This document shows, in pieces, positions 7,840 to 16,507 of a DNA stretch of 64,000 nt; within the stretch, counting starts at the first letter, position 1, and the number at the start of each line of letters is the position of its first letter. The position numbers were made by a program, and so were the translations under genes. The DNA is from Chryseobacterium sp. T16E-39 (GTDB lineage: Bacteria > Bacteroidota > Bacteroidia > Flavobacteriales > Weeksellaceae), in NCBI RefSeq assembly GCF_002216065.1, contig NZ_CP022282.1:3286001-3350000 (forward strand). The letters run 5' to 3'. The notes below the pieces were generated by a model that saw only the letters and a list, made by a program, of their open reading frames with translations, was not told the DNA's origin and searched no databases.

Positions 7840-8334
7840 ATGACATTCTACCATACCTTCGAAGTGCGTTGGAGCGATCTTGATGCCAACAAACATTTAG
7901 CCAATTCATCTTATGTACAGTATTGTGCACAAACCCGGATGGCTTTTATGACAAAAGAAAAAATGGGAGTTACCCAGTTAAGCAGATGGGGGATTGGTCC
8001 TGTTATGCTTCATGAAAGATATTCTTTCTTTAAAGAGATCTATGCAGACCAGACAGTAATTGTAAGTTTGGAAATAGACGGGTGCTCAGAAGATTCTTCG
8101 ATCTACCGTTTTCTTCATAAATTCTATACACCAGACGGAGTACATTGTGCAACGTCTGAGGCTACAGGGGTTTGGATTGACATGATGTTAAGAAAAATGA
8201 CCACTCCTCCAGATGACATTGTAGAAGCTATGAATAAATACAAAACAGCTGAAACAGAAGTTTTATCCAGAGAGGATTTTAAAAAATTCCCTTTCCATCC
8301 TCATAATATAGACCCATCAGAGTTTAATAAATAA
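7840..8334 (+). CDS. acyl-CoA thioesterase, 4HBT/YbgC-like hot-dog fold
   Basis: Hot-dog thioesterase of 164 residues, expected to hydrolyse an acyl-CoA or acyl-carrier thioester in the cytosol. The signature VRWSDLDANKHLANSSYVQY near residues 9-28 contains the catalytic Asp of the 4-hydroxybenzoyl-CoA thioesterase/YbgC class. It is 5 bases upstream of thiL, so the two are probably co-transcribed; no functional link to thiamine synthesis is known to me. Confidence 0.88.
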   Translation: MTFYHTFEVRWSDLDANKHLANSSYVQYCAQTRMAFMTKEKMGVTQLSRWGIGPVMLHERYSFFKEIYADQTVIVSLEIDGCSEDSSIYRFLHKFYTPDGVHCATSEATGVWIDMMLRKMTTPPDDIVEAMNKYKTAETEVLSREDFKKFPFHPHNIDPSEFNK

Positions 8335-8339
8335 AAGAT

Positions 8340-9404
8340 ATGTTTGAAGATAAATCTCAGGAATTGACACCCATCTCAAAATTAGGAGAATTTGGTCTGA
8401 TTAAACATTTAACAGAACATTTTCCTTTATCCAATGAATCTTCAGAACTTGGAGTAGGAGATGATGCTGCAATTATAAATCCGGGGAATAAAAGAGTAGT
8501 TCTTACCACGGATGTTTTAGCTGAAGGTGTTCACTTTAATTTAGGATATGTTCCGCTAAAGCATTTAGGATATAAAGCAGTGGTGGTAAATCTTAGTGAT
8601 ATTGCAGCAATGAATGCTACACCCACACAGATTTTAGTATCCCTGGCGGTTTCAAACCGTTTTCCTGTGGAGGCATTAGAGGAACTCTATTCCGGGATTC
8701 AGGCCGCTTGCTCAAGATATAAAGTAGATTTAATAGGGGGAGATACAACAAGTTCAAATACAGGATTGGTAATGAGTATCACGGCTGTAGGGATTGAAGA
8801 TGAAGAAAATCTTGTCAAACGAAATGGAGCAAAAGCAAATGATCTGCTTGTTGTAAGCGGAGATTTAGGAGGAGCGTATATGGGACTTCAAATTTTAGAA
8901 AGAGAACATGCTGTTTTCTTAGCGGACCCTAATATGCAGCCTGAAATGGAAGGCTTTGATTATATTCTTGAAAGACAGCTAAAACCCGAAGCAAGAACGG
9001 ATGTTAAGACAATCCTGAAAGAATTGGATATTAAGCCAACTTCAATGATAGATATATCTGATGGACTGGCTTCTGAAATTCTGCATCTTTCTGATCAGTC
9101 GAAAGTAGGTTTCAGATTATATGAAGAAAAAATTCCTATGGACAGTCTTACCATTTCTACCGCAGATGACATGAATCTAAACCCTGTAATGACAGCATTA
9201 AGCGGTGGTGAAGATTATGAATTATTGTTCACTATTTCACCGAATGATTTTGATAAAATTAAAAATCACCCTGACTTTACAATTATTGGTCATGCCGTAG
9301 AAAAAGAGGAAGGGAACTTTATGGTAGCAAGAGGATCTAATCAGTTGGTTTCTCTTACAGCACAAGGATGGGATGCCTTTTTAGGCAATCAACAGGAAGA
9401 ATAA
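8340..9404 (+). CDS. thiL: thiamine-monophosphate kinase
   Basis: ATP-dependent kinase converting thiamine monophosphate to thiamine pyrophosphate. The 354-residue protein has the AIR synthase-like fold: LGEFGLIKHL near the start, GVGDDAAII (about 40-48), TTDVLAEGVHF (about 57-67), NLSDIAAMNATP (about 84-95), GGDTTSS (about 130-136) and DISDGLASEI (about 239-248), all ATP/Mg or substrate-binding segments of ThiL. Length is normal. The rest of the thiamine pathway is not in this window. Transcription ends at the strong hairpin at 9433-9460. Confidence 0.95.
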   Translation: MFEDKSQELTPISKLGEFGLIKHLTEHFPLSNESSELGVGDDAAIINPGNKRVVLTTDVLAEGVHFNLGYVPLKHLGYKAVVVNLSDIAAMNATPTQILVSLAVSNRFPVEALEELYSGIQAACSRYKVDLIGGDTTSSNTGLVMSITAVGIEDEENLVKRNGAKANDLLVVSGDLGGAYMGLQILEREHAVFLADPNMQPEMEGFDYILERQLKPEARTDVKTILKELDIKPTSMIDISDGLASEILHLSDQSKVGFRLYEEKIPMDSLTISTADDMNLNPVMTALSGGEDYELLFTISPNDFDKIKNHPDFTIIGHAVEKEEGNFMVARGSNQLVSLTAQGWDAFLGNQQEE

Positions 9405-9432
9405 GTTATACTTAATTTTTAAATATTGTTAG

Positions 9433-9460
9433 ACCACTGCCACTTGCAGTGGTTTTTTTT
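9433..9460 (+). terminator. rho-independent terminator of thiL
   Basis: Stem ACCACTGC / GCAGTGGT (9433-9440 with 9446-9453), loop of 5, followed by eight T. Confidence 0.9.
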
Positions 9461-9467
9461 GTTTCAC

Positions 9468-9502
9468 TGTCATTGCGAGGAGCGAAGCGACGAAGCAATC
9501 TC
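9468..9502. repeat. interspersed intergenic repeat (GCGAGGAGCGAAGCGACGAAGC)
   Basis: A GC-rich block in an AT-rich intergenic region, with the self-similar core GAGGAGCGAAGCGACGAAGC flanked by CATTGC and GCAATCTC, which are partly complementary (ATTGC/GCAAT). Blocks of this wording recur between genes in many bacterial genomes as dispersed palindromic repeats; only this one copy is seen in the window. Confidence 0.55.
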
Positions 9503-9606
9503 TTTAATACGAATCATAGATTCCATTCATCATAATATATAAACACTTAATCAAGTAATTTTTGTTTGGCATTCCGAAAAACTTCTCTTTGTGAAAATTT
9601 TAAATT

Positions 9607-10515
9607 ATGAAGAAAGGTCTTTTGACGGTCTTTTATGGGATTACTCATCTGAGTTGCATGGTTTATGCACAAACCGGGATATCCGGAGAGTTTAAAACGG
9701 AATATATTCCTTATTCAAGTTATATCCGTCCGGAGGATAGTGTAAAAACAAATTCTAAAAGTGATTTTAAGAGAATGGATATAAACCTGAATATTCCATT
9801 GTCAATGGAAAAAACAAAAGATGGGAAGGTCAAGGGCTGGTCTTTATTACTGAATGGCGCTTATGCTAAAATGTCCCATAAGAATTATGAAAACAGCTTA
9901 TTTCCGGATCAGATGCTGAACGCTCAGGTCGGATTACAGCATATAAGGCCATTAGGAGGAAAATGGAGTATGATGGCCTCTGCCTCTGTCGGAGTTTATA
10001 CTGATCTTGAAAATGTTACTTTTGATGATGTTTTAGGGCAGGGGGGAGTTGTGTTCATCAAGAAATTTAATCCAAATCTGGCTCTTGGTGCCGGGCCGAT
10101 TTTGACCACTGCCTTTGGGGTACCCATGATAATGCCCTGGATTTATTTTGATTGGAAGACAGGGAATAAAATTAAATTTAATATCAATTTTCCACAAGGG
10201 ATGGAAGCAGGATATCAATTCTCAGATCAATTTGCTCTAAAAGCGGTAGTAGACTTAAATGGAATGACCGTAGAAAGAAACAAAGGCGGAAAATCAATAT
10301 TATTAGGGTATCAACAAATTACAGCAGGCTTACGGCCAGAGTTTCAGCTCAACAAGAGTGTAAGCCTGAGACTTACCGGAGGAACAGCGTTATTAAGGAG
10401 CTTTACCGAAAACGACCGTAAGATCAAAAGTATTTTTAAGACAAAAAAAATGGAAGATCCCAGGTTTGCAAGTACTTTTTATATGGCACTTTCATTACGC
10501 TGGAACCTTCCATAA
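9607..10515 (+). CDS. DUF6268 family outer-membrane beta-barrel protein
   Basis: Exported protein of 302 residues with a signal peptide ending VYAQ (about residue 22). The rest alternates short amphipathic strands rich in Tyr/Trp/Phe (for example WSLLLNGAYAKM, WSMMASASVGVY, ALGAGPILTTAFGVP) and ends in LSLRWNLP, which looks like an outer-membrane barrel closing strand. This matches the DUF6268 family of Bacteroidetes; function unknown. It is convergent with the LytTR regulator, one base separating the two stop codons. Confidence 0.75.
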   Translation: MKKGLLTVFYGITHLSCMVYAQTGISGEFKTEYIPYSSYIRPEDSVKTNSKSDFKRMDINLNIPLSMEKTKDGKVKGWSLLLNGAYAKMSHKNYENSLFPDQMLNAQVGLQHIRPLGGKWSMMASASVGVYTDLENVTFDDVLGQGGVVFIKKFNPNLALGAGPILTTAFGVPMIMPWIYFDWKTGNKIKFNINFPQGMEAGYQFSDQFALKAVVDLNGMTVERNKGGKSILLGYQQITAGLRPEFQLNKSVSLRLTGGTALLRSFTENDRKIKSIFKTKKMEDPRFASTFYMALSLRWNLP

Positions 10516-10516
10516 T

Positions 10517-11254
10517 CTATTTACTGATGAGCTTCTTGTAAACCACCTGATTAAGTAATTCCTCTTTACGGGTCCGGGAAATGGGAAGCTCTGTTTTATT
10601 AATGTACAATCGGCCTCCGGAAATCATTTCAATATGGGTGATATTGATTAAAAATGACTTGTGAATTCTAAAGAAATGCTCCGGTGATAACGATTCTTCT
10701 ATAGCCTTCATGGTCTGATGGATAACAAGAGATTTATCTTTAAAATGAAGCTTAGTATAGTTTTGCATACTTTCTATGTATAAAATATCAACCCAGGATA
10801 TTTTTATAAAAGTATCAGATTGGCGGATGTATAAAAAAGGATCATCCAGTTGGGTATTCTTTTTTGATTTTTCAGATAAAATGAATTGTTGCTGTGCTTT
10901 ATTTACAGCCTGGTAAAAACGATTGAATGCAATAGGTTTCAAAAGATAATCCACAACCTGAAGTCTGTAGCCTTCCAAAGCATATTCAGAATAAGCAGTT
11001 GTTAAAATACATAAAGGTGGATTTTCCAATTGTTCCAAAAATTCAAGTCCGGTTAAATAAGGCATGTTTATATCCAAAAAAATCAGATCGATCTGATTGT
11101 CTTGTACTTTAGAGTTTGCTTCTAATGCTGTAGCACAGGTATCTATAACTTCTAAAAAGTCTATTTGGTCTGCCATATCCTTCAAATGGAATCTTGCTAA
11201 AGGTTCATCATCAATAATTAAACATTTCATTTTAGGAAGATTATTGTTCGTCAT
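10517..11254 (-). CDS. LytTR-family response regulator
   Basis: Response regulator of 245 residues. The receiver domain (about 9-125) has the acidic pair IDDE, the phosphoacceptor Asp in LIFLDINMP (about residue 59), TTAYSE and the conserved Lys in LLKPI. The LytTR DNA-binding domain (about 145-240) has FIKISWVDILYIESMQNY and RIHKSFLINITHI. Its start overlaps the kinase gene by 14 bases, so the two form a translationally coupled pair. Targets are unknown; the barrel protein gene just upstream is one candidate. Confidence 0.93.
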   Translation of the reverse strand: MTNNNLPKMKCLIIDDEPLARFHLKDMADQIDFLEVIDTCATALEANSKVQDNQIDLIFLDINMPYLTGLEFLEQLENPPLCILTTAYSEYALEGYRLQVVDYLLKPIAFNRFYQAVNKAQQQFILSEKSKKNTQLDDPFLYIRQSDTFIKISWVDILYIESMQNYTKLHFKDKSLVIHQTMKAIEESLSPEHFFRIHKSFLINITHIEMISGGRLYINKTELPISRTRKEELLNQVVYKKLISK

Positions 11255-12305
11255 TTTCTTGAGATAGTTTTAGAGTTAAAGAAACTTTGTAAATGTTATC
11301 ATTTGATTCAATCTTTAAAGTATGAGAATCCGGATATTGAAGACCCAATCTTTTTTGTACATTCTCAAGCCCAATTCCATGAGCTCCGTCTTTCTTTTTG
11401 TGAGTGTTGAGATTGGAATAAGAATTTTCTACATAAAACGATAATGTATTATTCTCTTCTTTACATGAAATAATAATATATCCTTTGTGTCCGGGTAATC
11501 GGCAAACATATTTAAAAGCATTTTCTATAAAAGGAACGAGAAGAAGAGGGGCAATAAACGCCTTTTTATTACTGATCTCCCATTTCGCTTTTACATCCAG
11601 TTCATTACCCCATCTTAATTTCTCGACCTCAACGAGATCCTGAAGGTATTGAATTTCTTGACCGAGTATAACCTGATTTTTATTACAATGATATAATTGA
11701 TAACGCAGAATGTCAGAAAACTTCAAAAGAAGAAAAGAAGCCAGCTCGGTGTTGGTTTTCATCAGGATATGGATATGATTAAGGATATTGAAAACCAAAT
11801 GTGGATTAATCTGGTCTTGCAATAATTTAAGCTGATTTTCCAGATGAGCTTGTTGTAACAGGATATGATCCCGTTCAATTTTCCCATGCTCCTGGTAAAA
11901 CGTTATTCCACAGGCAGTTCCGTTAATGAGAAAGGACGCTGGAAGAGCTAAATAAAATCCTTTCCATAAAACGGGAAGATGACTTTCAAGACCAGAGGAT
12001 AGAGGAGTTCTTGAGTCTACTTCTATATAAGCAAAAACGAAAGAGTAAATAAAGCTTAGTAAGAGAATCATAATTGCTGCCTGAAACAAGAACTTTTTCA
12101 TTTTCCTTTGTTTTAAAGCTTTCGGAAGCAAGTTTTTTGTTAAAAACTGAGTGAAAATAAAGGAGCTTATTACAATGGCTAATGTCTGAATGAGTGAGTT
12201 GTATCTACCGGAATCTGCCTGAAAATTAATCCACATGGTTATTCCAAAAACCAACCAGAAGCTAATAATGAATAGATGTTTTCTTTGGATGAGAGGTTTA
12301 AGCAT
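11241..12305 (-). CDS. LytS-like sensor histidine kinase
   Basis: Membrane histidine kinase of 354 residues. Four hydrophobic helices lie in the first 130 residues. The His_kinase (PF06580) motif LQDQINPHLVFNILNHIHIL at about 158-177 carries the phosphorylated His, and the ATPase part has PLLLVPFIENAFKYVC (N-box) and GIGLENVQKRL (G-box). No periplasmic sensor domain of size is seen, so the signal is probably sensed in or near the membrane. Partner is the overlapping LytTR regulator. Confidence 0.92.
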   Translation of the reverse strand: MLKPLIQRKHLFIISFWLVFGITMWINFQADSGRYNSLIQTLAIVISSFIFTQFLTKNLLPKALKQRKMKKFLFQAAIMILLLSFIYSFVFAYIEVDSRTPLSSGLESHLPVLWKGFYLALPASFLINGTACGITFYQEHGKIERDHILLQQAHLENQLKLLQDQINPHLVFNILNHIHILMKTNTELASFLLLKFSDILRYQLYHCNKNQVILGQEIQYLQDLVEVEKLRWGNELDVKAKWEISNKKAFIAPLLLVPFIENAFKYVCRLPGHKGYIIISCKEENNTLSFYVENSYSNLNTHKKKDGAHGIGLENVQKRLGLQYPDSHTLKIESNDNIYKVSLTLKLSQENDEQ

Positions 12306-12374
12306 ATTTTGTATATGTAAAAAATTAGAAACCGCATTCCTGCAGTTTCTAATGAGTAAAGATAATTTAAGTTT

Positions 12375-12971
12375 TTAGAACAGGAAATATCCGATTCCCA
12401 GCGAAAAGCTGTGAGGTCTTGATTTAAATTCCTTGCTGATGCTTGTCAACCCTGTTTCATACCTCAAATCTACCGTGAAATTCTTATAATCCACACCGAT
12501 TCCTCCTGTAATTCCTATATTGGATTTATCAAATTTTTTAAATCCTGCAAGCAGTGCTTTTGAAGTGGAAATATTATCATTAAAAGCATAACTGTAAACG
12601 CCACCCGCAAATATCCGGAAATTAAAATCGGATGAGTTTACTATTTTATAACCCACTACAACAGGAACATCGATTGAATTCCATTTTAATTGTGAAGAAC
12701 TCCCGTCTTTAAGATCATACGAGGTTTTTCTTTTGTTGAATACCGCTTCCCCCTGAAGATATAAACGGTTAAAGTCTACCCTCGCCATAACACCAGCCTG
12801 GTAGCCCAGTCCGTATTTTCCTTTAAGATCAGAGGATTCTGATGAAGTTTTAGTAAAATTTGTTCCTGCTTTAACTCCAATGTGAATAACAGGGGTTTGT
12901 TGTGCATTGGTTTCCACTGAGCAGGTAATGCAAAGCAATAAAGAGCATACCGCTAAAAAATGTTGTTTCAT
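12375..12971 (-). CDS. outer-membrane beta-barrel protein (PorT-like)
   Basis: Exported protein of 198 residues: signal peptide to about NAQQ (24), then a short barrel with strands typical of the outer membrane beta-barrel (PF13568-like) family: IHIGVKAGTNFTKT near the start, YGLGYQAGVMARVDF, and a C-terminal FSLGIGYFLF ending in Phe. It lies upstream of the kinase/regulator pair in the same direction with a 69-base gap, so it may share their regulation. Function unknown. Confidence 0.82.
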   Translation of the reverse strand: MKQHFLAVCSLLLCITCSVETNAQQTPVIHIGVKAGTNFTKTSSESSDLKGKYGLGYQAGVMARVDFNRLYLQGEAVFNKRKTSYDLKDGSSSQLKWNSIDVPVVVGYKIVNSSDFNFRIFAGGVYSYAFNDNISTSKALLAGFKKFDKSNIGITGGIGVDYKNFTVDLRYETGLTSISKEFKSRPHSFSLGIGYFLF

Positions 12972-13120
12972 AAAAATAAAATGTATTAAATCTGATGCAA
13001 AACAACGGATGTAAAAAGCGGAATAAAATTTTATTTGATGAATGGCTTGGAGCTTAGGATAAATGGAAGTTTTTATTTGAGGGACATTCTCAACTTAAAA
13101 GAAGTAAAGTACACAAAATA

Positions 13121-13146
13121 AAAAATCGGAAATTTTATTTCCGATT
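13121..13146 (-). terminator. terminator of cysteine-rich peptide gene
   Basis: A 9-bp perfect stem AATCGGAAA / TTTCCGATT (13124-13132 with 13138-13146), loop of 5, followed on the minus strand by a T-run. It is 9 bases past the stop of the gene at 13155. Confidence 0.8.
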
Positions 13147-13154
13147 GGTTATGA

Positions 13155-13394
13155 TTAAAAAGGTTCTTCTGTGCAGATTATTCCCGGAGGACATCCTCCG
13201 CCCGGGTTTCCACCTCCTCCAGGACTTCCAACGCTAACGCAACTTCCCGGATTTCCGTCGTCAAGCATTTCACAAGCTTTTCCATAAGTACATTCACAAT
13301 CTGTCCAACAATACGCTGAATCTCCGTTGCTATGACACTCATTTATTCCATTGCCTAGAATTATTAATAGGTCTTTTCTTAATAGTTTTTTCAT
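13155..13394 (-). CDS. cysteine-rich small peptide with leader-like N-terminus (79 aa)
   Basis: Minus-strand peptide of 79 residues. The start MKKLLRKDLLIILGNG resembles the N-terminal leader of Bacteroidetes bacteriocin-like peptides (K-L-x-R-x-x-L-x-x-I-x-G-G), but with GNG instead of GG. The rest contains eight Cys, arranged as one near 20, a cluster WTDCECTYGKAC, then two in a Gly/Pro-rich tail with a GSPGGGGNPGGG stretch. It is not obviously paralogous to the three peptides at 1993-2683. It has its own terminator and no neighbouring exporter or modification enzyme. Function unknown. Confidence 0.7.
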   Translation of the reverse strand: MKKLLRKDLLIILGNGINECHSNGDSAYCWTDCECTYGKACEMLDDGNPGSCVSVGSPGGGGNPGGGCPPGIICTEEPF

Positions 13395-13506
13395 AGTATA
13401 GTTTGTTTTAAAGATAATAAATATAGCAAAAAAATGAATTGATTTGAGGGTATTTAGTTTTATTTCAATCTGTTGCGTGGAAATGTTGAAACTTCACCAA
13501 ATAAAA

Positions 13507-13530
13507 AAGCCACAGCAATTGCTGTGGCTT
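13507..13530 (-). terminator. terminator of large lipoprotein gene
   Basis: Perfect palindrome AAGCCACAGCAA / TTGCTGTGGCTT; on the minus strand it is followed by a run of T. It lies 28 bases beyond the stop of the gene at 13558. Confidence 0.85.
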
Positions 13531-13557
13531 CCCATTTTTATTTAAGTGATTGTGTTT

Positions 13558-14874
13558 TTAGAATGCTACTTCTTTATGATAAATCGGAAATTCTTTCTGG
13601 AAAAGAGGAATGGTTCCTTCAACTCTTAATGGGAACACTCCAAATCCATAGAACATGTCTGCCTGAATTTTTGCTTTTACATCTAGGATGCCTTTTCTCT
13701 GAGGAATCAGCTGAACGCCTAAAGATGAAATGGCAGAAGCTCTGCCTCTTAATCCTGAGTTAGCGATAGGAACGGTTAGGAATTGCAGCCCTACAGCACC
13801 TTTTGCTTCTAATCCTACTTCAGCTGATAAGATGCCTTCAAGAGACGTTATGCTAACATCGGATTTTTTTTCAAGGCTAATGTTCAAAGCTGGGTTTTTA
13901 GATACCAGGAAATTTGCAGTTCCTCCAACATCAAGAAGGTTTACTTTTGCTTTTCCCGTAGCGGAAACTCCGGCAAATGGTCCTGCGGATATGGTAGGAC
14001 TTAATATAAGTCCCGTTGGTCCTAAAACAATTGGAGCGATCGGAATGTTTATAAAATCGGTGGTACTAACAGTATATCCCACAGATGCCTGGATATCCGC
14101 AGTAGACTGTAACCTAATATCATCCATGATAAAATTTACAGAGAAATCAGTTAAATGACCCCACGAAAAACTAATATTGTAGTCAATTTTAGGAGTTACA
14201 CCCCCTTTTACATTAACACTTGAAGCTAAGGCCACTGGCCCTACCTGTTGGCTAAGAGGGAACGTTTTATCAAAGGTAAAACGATTGAAAGTAATAAGCT
14301 TTTGATTGCTTAGGTTCTTAGACTCAATATTAATAATTTTATTATTCAATTCCTGAGAAATAAATCCCTCTACAGGAATATAATTGACCATTTTACCGTT
14401 AACATCAATGGGTGCTTTCCCGGATGGATCATATACCCCGCTTAAAGTCCCGCTATAAATAAATTCTTCAAGTTTGGCGCTTGAGGTCTGTACAAAATAC
14501 TGATTGTTCGTTTTGGTAACAGAAGTTACTTTAGAAAGGATTGTTTTAATTTGGTCTCCTTCTACTTTTGTTCCAACCAATACAGACCCTGCTTTGATAT
14601 CGTCTGTTTGATCTGTAGATCTAGTGAATGTAATATTCTGATTATTCAGGTTAGAAATGGCAGATACAGATTCGTCATCCAGAATGATAACATCTTTTTG
14701 TAAGGTAAGACTTCCTAGAGTTTTAAGATTGCCGGACTCTGGAGCCGGAGCTACAGGGTCTTCATTCAAATTATCCTGAGAACAGGATGTTAAGATCAAC
14801 GCAGTGAATATAGAAAGAAATACAAAATTGAAAAATCTTCTATACATTTTGAAATAGTTAAAATTATTTTTCAT
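13558..14874 (-). CDS. large lipoprotein of unknown function
   Basis: Predicted lipoprotein of 438 residues. FLSIFTALILTSC gives a lipobox with Cys near 31; a second in-frame ATG at 14847 (MYRRFF) would give a more usual signal length, so the start is uncertain. No named domain is recognised. The N-terminal third has a repeated search-and-threshold look (DVIILDDESVSAI; a KAGSVLVGTKVEGDQI segment), and the C-terminal half is rich in Gly/Ala/Val strands such as IPIAPIVLGPTGLIL and ISAGPFAGVSATGKAKV, compatible with a beta-structured surface protein. It is monocistronic as far as can be seen. Confidence 0.75.
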   Translation of the reverse strand: MKNNFNYFKMYRRFFNFVFLSIFTALILTSCSQDNLNEDPVAPAPESGNLKTLGSLTLQKDVIILDDESVSAISNLNNQNITFTRSTDQTDDIKAGSVLVGTKVEGDQIKTILSKVTSVTKTNNQYFVQTSSAKLEEFIYSGTLSGVYDPSGKAPIDVNGKMVNYIPVEGFISQELNNKIINIESKNLSNQKLITFNRFTFDKTFPLSQQVGPVALASSVNVKGGVTPKIDYNISFSWGHLTDFSVNFIMDDIRLQSTADIQASVGYTVSTTDFINIPIAPIVLGPTGLILSPTISAGPFAGVSATGKAKVNLLDVGGTANFLVSKNPALNISLEKKSDVSITSLEGILSAEVGLEAKGAVGLQFLTVPIANSGLRGRASAISSLGVQLIPQRKGILDVKAKIQADMFYGFGVFPLRVEGTIPLFQKEFPIYHKEVAF

Positions 14875-15024
14875 AATTGTGGGTTTTTTGTCCTTCTAAG
14901 TTACATATTAATTTTAGTTATTCACAAGGAAGAGAAGTAAAAATTTAAAAACTGTTATGTGTGTAATAGTTTGTTAATGAGTTTATTGTATTTATTATGC
15001 TGGTAAAGTAATGTTTCGGCCAAT

Positions 15025-15055
15025 AAAAAAGCCTCTGAATTAATCAGAGGCTTTT
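15025..15055 (-). terminator. terminator of pepT
   Basis: Stem GCCTCTGA / TCAGAGGC (15031-15038 with 15044-15051), loop of 5, with A-run on one side and T-run on the other, so usable in both directions. Confidence 0.85.
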
Positions 15056-15073
15056 GTTCACTATTTATAGGAA

Positions 15074-16321
15074 TTATTTTTTTACAATATTAATAATAAC
15101 TTCGGTAGCTTTCTCCATACTTTCCAATGCCACATACTCATATGGGCCATGGAAATTGATTCCACCAGCGAAAATATTTGGACAAGGAAGTCCCATATAT
15201 GACAATTGAGCCCCATCAGTTCCTCCTCTGATCGCTTTGATCTTAGGTTCAATATTGGCTTCTTTCATTGCTTTAGCGGCGAGGTCGATAATGTGTATTT
15301 TACCCTCAAACTGCTGTTTCATGTTTCGGTATTGCTCTTTAATTTCTACCTCGGCAGTTCCTTCACCATGCTTTTGATTAAATTCGGCAACTTTTTCTTC
15401 CATGAATTTTTTTCGTGCTTCAAATTTTTCTTCATCATGGTCACGGATGATGTACTGAAGCTTAGCCTCTGAAATATCAGCTGTAATATCCATCAGATGA
15501 TAGAAACCATCGAATCCTTTAGTCGTAGAAGGAGTTTCATTAGCAGGAAGAGTCTGAGCAAACTCAGCAGCTAAAAGACTCGCATTGATCATTTTTCCGT
15601 AAGCATAACCGGGATGTACGCTTAATCCATGTATTTTTACAACAGCTCCCGCAGCGTTAAAGTTTTCATATTCCAATTCTCCAACTTCTCCACCATCCAT
15701 CGTGTAGGCCCATTCTGCCCCGAATTTCGCAACATCAAACTTGTGTGCTCCTCTTCCTATTTCTTCATCAGGGGTAAAACCAATAGCAACTCTGCCATGT
15801 TTGATTTCCGGATGAGCAATCAGGTATTCTGCTGCTGTTACAATCTCTGCACAGCCTGCTTTATCGTCTGCACCAAGAAGAGTGTTTCCGTCCGTTGTAA
15901 TTAAAGTCTGGCCAATATATCTTTTTAAACTCTCAAATTTTGATGGGGATAGGGTAAATCCTGTTGTCTGATTAAGAAGCAAATCTCCTCCATCATAGTT
16001 TTCCCAAACCTGAGGTCTTACATTTTCACCGCTAAAATCGGGTGAAGTATCATAATGTGAAATAAATCCAATGGTGGGTTGATCATCATTTTCAAGATTG
16101 GAAGGGACATAGCCCATAATGTAACCGTTGTCATCAATAGAAACATTTTCAAGACCGATTGTTTTTAATTCTTCAACAATATATTTAGCAATGTCCCACT
16201 GTCGGGGAGTGGAAGGAGTTGTTTCACTCTCTGCATCACTTGTTGAATATATTTTTACATAGTTAAGAAAACGATTCAATAACTTCTCTCTCCATAACGG
16301 GTTGAATTCTATAGTACTCAT
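15074..16321 (-). CDS. pepT: peptidase T (tripeptide aminopeptidase)
   Basis: Cytosolic zinc aminopeptidase that releases the N-terminal residue from tripeptides, M20 family. The 415-residue protein has the metal-binding segments GFISHYDTSPDFSG (about 85-98), LLGADDKAGCAEI (about 148-160) and GFTPDEEIGRGAHKFD (about 179-194), with the catalytic Glu pair in the last, and the C-terminal RGGTDGAQLSYMGLPCPN and NFHGPYEYV. Length matches E. coli PepT. A -7 promoter element sits 20 bases upstream. Confidence 0.96.
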   Translation of the reverse strand: MSTIEFNPLWREKLLNRFLNYVKIYSTSDAESETTPSTPRQWDIAKYIVEELKTIGLENVSIDDNGYIMGYVPSNLENDDQPTIGFISHYDTSPDFSGENVRPQVWENYDGGDLLLNQTTGFTLSPSKFESLKRYIGQTLITTDGNTLLGADDKAGCAEIVTAAEYLIAHPEIKHGRVAIGFTPDEEIGRGAHKFDVAKFGAEWAYTMDGGEVGELEYENFNAAGAVVKIHGLSVHPGYAYGKMINASLLAAEFAQTLPANETPSTTKGFDGFYHLMDITADISEAKLQYIIRDHDEEKFEARKKFMEEKVAEFNQKHGEGTAEVEIKEQYRNMKQQFEGKIHIIDLAAKAMKEANIEPKIKAIRGGTDGAQLSYMGLPCPNIFAGGINFHGPYEYVALESMEKATEVIINIVKK

Positions 16322-16340
16322 TAGACAATATAAATTTTAA

Positions 16341-16348
16341 CAAAGTTA
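16341..16348 (-). promoter_or_regulatory. -7 promoter element of pepT
   Basis: Minus-strand TAACTTTG matches TAnnTTTG, 20 bases upstream of the pepT start. Confidence 0.45.
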
Positions 16349-16422
16349 GCGAATTTGATGCTCAGAATACGTTATTTGTAATCGAATATCAATTATTGAA
16401 ATTTTTAATCAGATATAAATAA

Positions 16423-16449
16423 TTGAAAATCAAAATTATGTTAGCTTTG
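16423..16449 (+). promoter_or_regulatory. promoter of HMG-CoA lyase gene
   Basis: TTG (16423-16425), 16 bases, then TAGCTTTG (16442-16449), a match to the Bacteroidetes -33/-7 promoter. It favours translation from the ATG at 16508. Confidence 0.5.
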
Positions 16450-16507
16450 TATTGACCGTAGATAAACTTGTTTAGTTTTATTATATTTGAGAAAATCTAA
16501 AGTGAAA

